Below are positions 1-5,575 of a stretch of DNA of 5,575 nucleotides, piece by piece (the first letter of the stretch is position 1; each line of letters opens with the position of its first letter). The notes below the pieces were generated by a model. It worked only from the letters and a program-made list of their open reading frames with translations, was not told the DNA's origin and did no database searches. Where the stretch lies: the NCBI GenBank assembly GCA_937885735.1, contig CALABN010000326.1, positions 1-5,575 on the forward strand, given 5' to 3'. Made by a program: the position numbers and the translations under genes. Source of the DNA: an uncultured Bacteroidota bacterium. Lineage in GTDB: Bacteria > Bacteroidota > Bacteroidia > Bacteroidales > SZUA-534.

Positions 1-743
1 ACCATATCGCCACGGCTGAAGAATCCCAAATCGCCACCCTTCATTGCCGAACCCGGGTCTTCAGAATAAAGAACGGCGAGCGTTGCAAAACTTTCACCAT
101 TTGCGACACGGGTCTTGAATTCGCGCAAACGCTCCTTGACTCGCAAAATCTCCGTCTCTTCTATCTTTGGATAAACCGACAATTGTTCAATTTCAAACTC
201 GGTTTTTATTTCGGGCAGACTGTCTTTTGGCAATGCCCTGAAGCAGTCGCGGACTTCCTGCGGTGTAACGGTGACGCCTGCCGTAATCTCATCCTCCATA
301 GCCTGTGCAGTAAGTTGTTCCTGCACAATGTCTTTCAGGTATTCACGGATTTCATCAATAGACTGCTTGCGGTATTCCACCAATTTTTCTTCACTGCCTA
401 ATTGATCGACATAATAGTCGATACGGCGGTCAACCTCACCCATCACCATGTCGTCCGAAACCTCAACGGTATCAAGAATGGCCTGGTTTACAAGCAGTTT
501 TTGATAAAGGCCCTGTTCCAATATCTCGCAACTTATGTCTTCCCTTGAATAATAGCCTTGTGCCTTGACTTGCTGTTTCTGCGTTTCAATGTCGCTCTTC
601 ATCACAACCTGACGGCCAACAATGGCCACCACCTTGTCGAGCACCACGCCTTGTGGCTTTTCGTCCTGCGCCGAACTCGTAGTTGCAAACAGCATCAACG
701 ATGCAGAAACGCAGATTGTAAGTTTTTTGATATCAATTAACAT
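1..743 (-). CDS. surA: SurA-type periplasmic peptidyl-prolyl cis-trans isomerase/chaperone, 3' end missing
   Basis: The reading frame opens at the ATG at 743 and runs off the window edge after 247 codons. It starts with a signal peptide (residues 1-25: lysines at 6-7, a hydrophobic stretch, then TTSSA before Q26). The SurA N-terminal chaperone region follows ([19 protein letters not shown] at 35-53, then helices to about 165). A parvulin domain begins near 180 and reaches the diagnostic [20 protein letters not shown] (227-246), where the sequence ends. In the family, SurA escorts unfolded outer-membrane proteins through the periplasm. The first strand of the parvulin domain reads IEQLSVYP, so the usual first active-site His is Gln here. 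Isomerase activity may therefore be weak and chaperone activity dominant (inference). The start codon overlaps the end of the upstream lipoprotein gene by 11 nt, which indicates translational coupling as third gene of the operon. Whether a second parvulin domain follows cannot be seen. Confidence 0.93.
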   Translation of the reverse strand, partial: MLIDIKKLTICVSASLMLFATTSSAQDEKPQGVVLDKVVAIVGRQVVMKSDIETQKQQVKAQGYYSREDISCEILEQGLYQKLLVNQAILDTVEVSDDMVMGEVDRRIDYYVDQLGSEEKLVEYRKQSIDEIREYLKDIVQEQLTAQAMEDEITAGVTVTPQEVRDCFRALPKDSLPEIKTEFEIEQLSVYPKIEETEILRVKERLREFKTRVANGESFATLAVLYSEDPGSAMKGGDLGFFSRGDM

Positions 744-1605
744 AATTCGTAAATCTCTGTTTGTTTACTGCGTCAATATAAATTTTTTGTTCAAGTTCCT
801 TTATCATGTCATTCTTGCGATGATTGAGCAGAATCTCGCGAATCTTGTCCTTGGCAAACACCATCGGCGCCTGCTCGTTGACGTCACGAAACTCACGGAC
901 CATGAAATAATAGTTGTAAAGCGAATCCTGGAATTCAGTGTACTTGCCCGACTTTGCAAATGCCACTGGATTTGGAACTGCATCTTCCGGCAATTTTACC
1001 ACAATGTCGTTCAAATAGCACCACTCGTTGCCAACATCGAAGTCGCGGGCGTTCTTGAAGCAGAATTCCTCAAGAGCAATCAAGTCGTCTGGCTTGTCAC
1101 TACGTATGAGTTTTCTTATGTTAGTCTTGTCAGGCAACGACTTTGGAACCTGGACAAAAACCGCCCTCACGGCACAACTGTCGAGAAGGAAGTTGACTCC
1201 ATACATATCATAGTGTTCGGCAATCTGTGAATCTAGAATAAGGGTGTCGAGGTTCTGCTCTATGTACATTTGCTGATATTTGTACACCAGCAACGCCGTA
1301 CGGTAGTCATTCACCATATTCTCGACATTGGCCATCGATTTTTCATCGATATTGACCATGGCCTTCGCCAACATAAGTTGGTTGCGAATCCACCGCTCAA
1401 CGTAACTTTGGACAAACTGGACACTGTCTAGCCCTTTGACATTGTCGGGAATGAGTTTCTCCATTTGCGACCTTGTCAGCACCATAGAGTTCGCCTCTGC
1501 CAAAACCTCATCATCGCTCTTTTGACCGACAAACAGTTGACACCCTGTCATCAGCATCACAACCGTCAACACGGCAAGACATTTGTATGTTGTGCGTCTT
1601 TGCAT
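733..1605 (-). CDS. SurA-like periplasmic lipoprotein without a recognisable parvulin active site
   Basis: This gene encodes 290 residues starting with a lipoprotein signal peptide: basic MQRR, a hydrophobic core, and lipobox M-T-G-C with the lipidated Cys at 22. The residues after Cys22 (QLFVG) carry no acidic surface-export signal, so the mature protein is probably anchored facing the periplasm (inference). Residues 33-110 resemble the SurA/PpiC N-terminal helical chaperone region ([19 protein letters not shown], then a [15 protein letters not shown] helix). Residues ~146-240 have the outline of a collapsed parvulin domain ([10 protein letters not shown] strand, final YYFMVREF strand) but lack the active-site histidines and the GG-LG loop. 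The C-terminal 50 residues ([22 protein letters not shown]) look like the closing helix of SurA-like chaperones. It lies between two foldase genes, 1 nt after the first and overlapping the next. A holdase or accessory chaperone role is plausible. The exact function is unknown. Confidence 0.85.
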   Translation of the reverse strand: MQRRTTYKCLAVLTVVMLMTGCQLFVGQKSDDEVLAEANSMVLTRSQMEKLIPDNVKGLDSVQFVQSYVERWIRNQLMLAKAMVNIDEKSMANVENMVNDYRTALLVYKYQQMYIEQNLDTLILDSQIAEHYDMYGVNFLLDSCAVRAVFVQVPKSLPDKTNIRKLIRSDKPDDLIALEEFCFKNARDFDVGNEWCYLNDIVVKLPEDAVPNPVAFAKSGKYTEFQDSLYNYYFMVREFRDVNEQAPMVFAKDKIREILLNHRKNDMIKELEQKIYIDAVNKQRFTNYVN

Positions 1606-1606
1606 T

Positions 1607-3619
1607 CTAATCTTTAATCATTGATTTTAAAACATTTTCATCAACACTAACCTTGTACTTGGCGCGCAACTGTTCCATCCATTGTGTTTCAAGCACGGTT
1701 TGGTAACCAGAAATCATGACACCTCTGCACTCTTCAAGAGTCTTAGGTGCAGGCTCCAATGTCTTTGATACGAAGTAAATGTTGATACGTTTGCCATCGT
1801 CGACAATTTTCTGCACTCCCGACTTCCATTGCATGCTGTCAACAACGGCGTTGTCATTTTTGCCATACGCCTTGACACTACAACTTGCAGAAAGAATGGA
1901 ATCGCTCACTCCCATCTTTGCCATTGCGGCAGAAATGTTGTCTTTGAAATTGCCGTTCTTGAGGCTTTTCTTCATTGCTGACAAGAATGCCTTGTTGGCG
2001 TTGTCAAGAGTCACATTTGCGTCAAGCATCGCCTTTTTGTCATAAGAAAGAGCCACCACCTCGACACGTGGACCCCACATGTTTTCCTGCTTGTGAGCTT
2101 GATAATATTGCTCAAGGCCAACTGAATCTGCCACAGCCTTTGACCAAACCATTTCATCAGTCAACGAAAATAAGATTATGCCGTCATGGTATTCTTGAAG
2201 CAGATACCTGAAATCAGGATACTTGTCAGCCAAACGTTCGCGTTCATAATTGAACACGTAACTCTGCACAATGCGATCATAATCGTTCTTGAGAATTGAT
2301 TCAACGGTGTTATGTGTACGCAATGCGCCTCTACTTGCCACAATCTCAGCAAAGTCGGTTTGTGTGAATGTGACGGTATCGGCAAATGTAAATATTGGCT
2401 TGTTGTAGCCTTTTGCCTTGTCGGCATTCCAATTGCCTGACCATATTGAAGTATCCACCAAATTTACAAACTCTTCAAAAGCCTTGTCATCCTGGATGAA
2501 ATTATACTCCTTTTTCAGACGTTTGAGAACTGACTTGCCTGCCATCTGGCTACGAGCATCGCGCGAAGTACGGTTACGAATGGTGCTAAGCGAATTTTCA
2601 TACGTACCGACTGGCTTCTTCCCTTTTAATTTGATGATGTGCCAACCATATTGAGTACGGACTGGATCACTTATATCACCCACATTTTCAAGACCGAACG
2701 ACACTTCTTCGAATTCTGGCACAGTGGCACCAACGCCAAACACAGATAAAGAGCCGCCAATGTTTATCGAACTTTTATCGTCCGTATACCGAGCCAACAT
2801 CGTCTGCCAATCTGCTCCTGCCTTCAAACTGTCGGCAACCATTTTTGCCTTTTCAGACGCAATTTTCTGTACAGTTTCATCAGCTTTAGGAGCGACACGT
2901 ATAAGTATCTGTGCCACCTGAACCTGTCCAGGATTTGGCTTCTTGTCGAAAACCTTCACAAAATGATAACCATATTGTGTACGGAACACAGGTGACACTG
3001 CACCCACTTCTGTTTCGTAGGCTCGTTTTTCAAAATCATAAATCATTGTAAATGCTGTAAAATAGCCCAAATCGCCACCGTTGCCGACTGCCGAAGGATC
3101 TTCAGAATTTTCGCGTGCCAAAGTGGCAAAATCCTCACCCTTTACAGCACGATTGCGAAGTGCAACTGCTCGTTTGTATGCCTTCAATGTGTCGGCAGGC
3201 ATTGTTCCCTCATCACATTTAATCAATATGTGCGATTCACGAAGGCACCATTGCAAATGGTCATAAGCCTCGTGAAAAAGCGAATCATCGACATGTTCAT
3301 CGGTGAAGAACGGCTTTTCGAGTTGCGAACGGTATCCACGAAGTTCCGACTTGAACGATTCAGTAGTGTCAAAGCCCAACGACTCAGCCTCAACCACCTT
3401 TAACTTGTAGTCAATGAACAACTTCAAATAATCGTTCAAAGATGTGGAATCAAACGATGCGTTATCGTTGTTTTTCTGATATATACGTTCAAACTCGCCT
3501 CGAGTAACCTTGCTGTCGCCAACAGTTAGCAAAACCTGTTCGTCGGCATTTTGTGCAAAAATCGGCATCGTCATGGCCAACGACAATGCCAACAAAGTCT
3601 TTTTCATTAAAAAATACAT
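1607..3619 (-). CDS. Periplasmic foldase with two parvulin (PpiC-type) domains
   Basis: The 670-residue frame has two in-frame starts. The ATG at 3607 (residue 5) gives MKKTLLALSLAMTMPIFAQ, a textbook signal peptide cleaved after FA, so it may be the true start. The ATG at 3619 only adds MYFL. A SurA-like N-terminal region (VLLTVGDSKVTRGEFERIYQ at 29-48) precedes two parvulin domains. Parvulin 1 (~125-225) has ESHILIK with His130, SEDPSAVGNGGDLGYF (172-187) and RTQYGYHFVKV with His219, so both active-site histidines are present. Parvulin 2 (~233-332) keeps GGSLSVFGVG and RTQYGWHIIKL, but the first His is Gln (AQILI). Domain 1 is therefore the better isomerase candidate. The remaining ~330 residues, to LKSMIKD, form a C-terminal region that I cannot assign to a known domain. 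The product should act in the periplasm on outer-membrane and secreted proteins. It is the first gene of the three-gene operon and is divergent from dnaK. Confidence 0.92.
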   Translation of the reverse strand: MYFLMKKTLLALSLAMTMPIFAQNADEQVLLTVGDSKVTRGEFERIYQKNNDNASFDSTSLNDYLKLFIDYKLKVVEAESLGFDTTESFKSELRGYRSQLEKPFFTDEHVDDSLFHEAYDHLQWCLRESHILIKCDEGTMPADTLKAYKRAVALRNRAVKGEDFATLARENSEDPSAVGNGGDLGYFTAFTMIYDFEKRAYETEVGAVSPVFRTQYGYHFVKVFDKKPNPGQVQVAQILIRVAPKADETVQKIASEKAKMVADSLKAGADWQTMLARYTDDKSSINIGGSLSVFGVGATVPEFEEVSFGLENVGDISDPVRTQYGWHIIKLKGKKPVGTYENSLSTIRNRTSRDARSQMAGKSVLKRLKKEYNFIQDDKAFEEFVNLVDTSIWSGNWNADKAKGYNKPIFTFADTVTFTQTDFAEIVASRGALRTHNTVESILKNDYDRIVQSYVFNYERERLADKYPDFRYLLQEYHDGIILFSLTDEMVWSKAVADSVGLEQYYQAHKQENMWGPRVEVVALSYDKKAMLDANVTLDNANKAFLSAMKKSLKNGNFKDNISAAMAKMGVSDSILSASCSVKAYGKNDNAVVDSMQWKSGVQKIVDDGKRINIYFVSKTLEPAPKTLEECRGVMISGYQTVLETQWMEQLRAKYKVSVDENVLKSMIKD

Positions 3620-3784
3620 ATTTGTTCAACAAACACTGAATTACCGCATTCGAATCATATTATTGATTGTCAATACATTATTTACAAACAACAATAATGC
3701 AATAATCGCGCCAAAATACAAAAAAAAGCCTTAAGCCCTGTATTAAACGAGAGATTTGCGTTTTTTATTTTTCACAGGAATAAA

Positions 3785-3868
3785 GTTGAGACGCTTCGCT
3801 GTTGAAGGTTGAGATGTTTAGTGTCTGGTGCCTAGAACCTAGTGCCTGGTAAGGTCAAGAGGTTGAGA
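3785..3868. repeat. Cluster of short degenerate direct repeats
   Basis: GTTGAGA occurs at 3785-3791, 3808-3814 and 3862-3868, the last two within GGTTGAGA. An 11-mer TAGTGTCTGGT (3819-3829) recurs as TAGTGCCTGGT (3840-3850), 21 bp apart with one mismatch. GTGCCTAG and CCTAG copies lie between them. Short low-complexity mosaics of this style, built on GTGCCTGG/CCTAG words, are to my knowledge common between genes in Bacteroidales. No function can be read from the sequence. Confidence 0.6.
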
Positions 3869-3873
3869 AGTGC

Positions 3874-3928
3874 ATTGTTAATTATTAATTGTTATTTGTC
3901 AATTGTGATTTGTCAATTGTGAATTGTT
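3874..3928. repeat. AT-rich tandem repeat, period 14, built on CAATTGT
   Basis: The 14-mer TTTGTCAATTGTGA is present twice in exact tandem (3895-3908 and 3909-3922). It is flanked by diverged relatives: ATTGTTAATTATTAATTGTTA before it, in shortened form, and ATTGTT after it. The self-complementary core CAATTG makes each unit weakly palindromic. This resembles the TTGTCAATTG-type intergenic microrepeats of Bacteroidales. Copy number in such arrays often varies between strains (inference). Confidence 0.7.
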
Positions 3929-4033
3929 CTCTTCTGCCGTTCTGTCACAAAACACTGACACGTTTTTCATAAAACAGTGCATCAATATGACAAAATTTCG
4001 GCTGCTTGACATCAAGAACGGAATTTCAGGCTT

Positions 4034-4049
4034 TGGCACAAAGATTGTC
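4034..4049 (+). promoter_or_regulatory. Candidate sigma-54-like promoter of dnaK
   Basis: The sequence reads TGGCAC-N5-TTGTC. The GG at 4035-4036 is separated by exactly 10 nt from the GT at 4047-4048, the spacing of the -24/-12 sigma-54 consensus TGGCAC-N5-TTGC. The -24 half is perfect, but the -12 half has GT in place of the conserved GC, which weakens the call. If real, transcription would start near 4060 and leave a leader of about 42 nt, which fits the position in front of dnaK. It could equally be a conserved Bacteroidales heat-shock promoter of another sigma factor. Confidence 0.4.
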
Positions 4050-4101
4050 ATTGACACGACGTCAGTTTAAAAATTGAACAAACAATTAAAATTTAAATAT
4101 T

Positions 4102-5340
<1,239 letters not shown>

Positions 5341-5341
5341 A

Positions 5342-5536
5342 ATGGATGCTAAAATAGCGATGATTAGCGCAAATGGCGCAAAATTTGGCAATGAAATGGT
5401 AAAAAATAAAGAGCTCATGGCTAGGCTTTTAGCCCCAAAAAATCTGCCTTTTAAAGCTGATGATTTAAAGGCTTGTGCCAAGCTTTTTAGCGCGCTTGAT
5501 GAGGTAAAGAAAAACGCTCAAATGAGCAAGGATTAG
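5342..5536 (+). CDS. Small hypothetical protein, 64 residues
   Basis: The ATG lies 1 nt after the stop of the PgeF fragment, with an AAAGG ribosome binding site inside it, so the two were probably co-transcribed in their source genome. The protein is hydrophilic and Lys/Ala-rich (KNKELMARLLAPKN, then KADDLKACAKLFSALDEVKK), predicted to be helical. It has no signal peptide, membrane segment or metal motif, and one cysteine at about residue 45. I do not recognise a family. Codon choice is AT-rich and unlike the dnaK part. The stop TAG at 5534 is directly followed by an inverted repeat. It could be a genuine small cytosolic protein or the remnant of a longer one; the tight spacing and ribosome binding site favour a genuine gene. 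Confidence 0.55.
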   Translation: MDAKIAMISANGAKFGNEMVKNKELMARLLAPKNLPFKADDLKACAKLFSALDEVKKNAQMSKD

Positions 5537-5575
5537 GTTTTGAATTTTCTAAAATGTTTATAAAAAATTCAAAAC
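5537..5575. repeat. Perfect 12-bp inverted repeat ending exactly at the window end
   Basis: GTTTTGAATTTT (5537-5548) and AAAATTCAAAAC (5564-5575) are exact reverse complements separated by 15 nt. The left arm begins immediately after the stop codon of the 64-residue ORF, and the right arm ends on the last base of the window. A stem-loop here could act as a transcription terminator. However, the stem is AT-rich and any T-tract would lie outside the window, so terminator function cannot be judged. Confidence 0.65.

Larger units (their letters stand above)
3620..4101. other. Divergent intergenic region between the foldase operon and dnaK
   Basis: These 482 bp separate two divergent transcription units and must hold both promoters. 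I see no credible gene, tRNA or structured RNA here. The part next to the foldase gene (3620-3780) is AT-rich. On the minus strand it shows no convincing Bacteroidota promoter: a TATTTTGG element occurs but is one base off the TAnnTTTG consensus and has no clear TTTG partner. The middle (3785-3928) is made of short degenerate repeats, and the part next to dnaK (3940-4101) carries the candidate regulatory elements listed separately. No CIRCE inverted repeat (TTAGCACTC/GAGTGCTAA) is visible. Neither divergent gene has a Shine-Dalgarno sequence; the leaders are A/T-rich, as is usual in Bacteroidota. Confidence 0.8.

Noticed and set aside
622..1230. A 202-codon open frame on the plus strand
   Set aside because: It lies wholly antisense to the lipoprotein gene and the start of surA, has no domain, signal or ribosome binding site, and its translation looks like reverse-strand coding noise.
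3660..3720. Bacteroidota-type promoter (TTTG / TAnnTTTG) for the foldase operon
   Set aside because: Near matches on the minus strand (TATTTTGG; TTTG near 3685) have wrong spacing or mismatches, so no site could be chosen over background in this AT-rich stretch.
3714..3745. Rho-independent terminator (A-run next to GCCTTAAGCCC)
   Set aside because: Only a 6-bp CTTAAG palindrome is present, so no stable stem precedes the T-run on the minus strand, and the position is upstream of both genes, not downstream.
5537..5575. CRISPR repeat-like unit (starts GTTTT, ends AAAAC)
   Set aside because: Only one copy is visible, it is 39 nt and a simple palindrome, with no spacer-repeat periodicity and no cas gene in the window.

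Overview
About 5.1 kb of this window looks like ordinary chromosome of a Bacteroidales bacterium (Bacteroidota). The last ~475 bases look like AT-rich Campylobacter-type sequence joined onto it. The Bacteroidales assignment rests on a DnaK N-terminus very close to the Porphyromonas/Bacteroides type, a typical Bacteroidales cluster of SurA/parvulin-type periplasmic foldases, and AT-rich gene leaders without Shine-Dalgarno sequences.

Positions 1-3619 (minus strand) hold a tight three-gene operon for folding secreted and outer-membrane proteins. It runs from a 670-residue double-parvulin foldase (3619-1607), through a 290-residue lipoprotein with a SurA-like layout but no recognisable parvulin active site (1605-733), to a SurA-type peptidyl-prolyl isomerase (743 to beyond position 1, cut by the window edge). 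The genes are 1 nt apart and overlapping by 11 nt, so they are surely co-transcribed. The first is secreted to the periplasm, the second is lipid-anchored, and the third is secreted.

Positions 3620-4101 are a 482-bp divergent intergenic region. Its middle is made of short degenerate repeats (GTTGAGA copies, a TAGTGYCTGGT pair, and a period-14 CAATTGT-rich tandem). Near dnaK there is a sigma-54-like element and several TGACA pentamers. No CIRCE operator is visible.

Positions 4102-~5100 (plus strand) encode the first ~333 residues of DnaK, the cytoplasmic Hsp70. DnaK homology stops abruptly just before the expected ILVGG-TR-P motif. The frame then runs into ~30 residues resembling a UmuC-type Y-family DNA polymerase catalytic motif, followed by ~50 residues matching the C-terminus of the PgeF/YfiH (laccase-domain) family, and ends at 5340. 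A 64-codon ORF of unknown function with a good Shine-Dalgarno follows (5342-5536). The window closes exactly on a perfect 12-bp inverted repeat (5537-5575).

Base composition drops from about one half G+C to about one third at ~5100. The simplest explanation is a chimeric contig (assembly or amplification artefact) with at least two joins, not a new fusion protein or a new biological system. I found no CRISPR array, insertion sequence, tRNA or rRNA.
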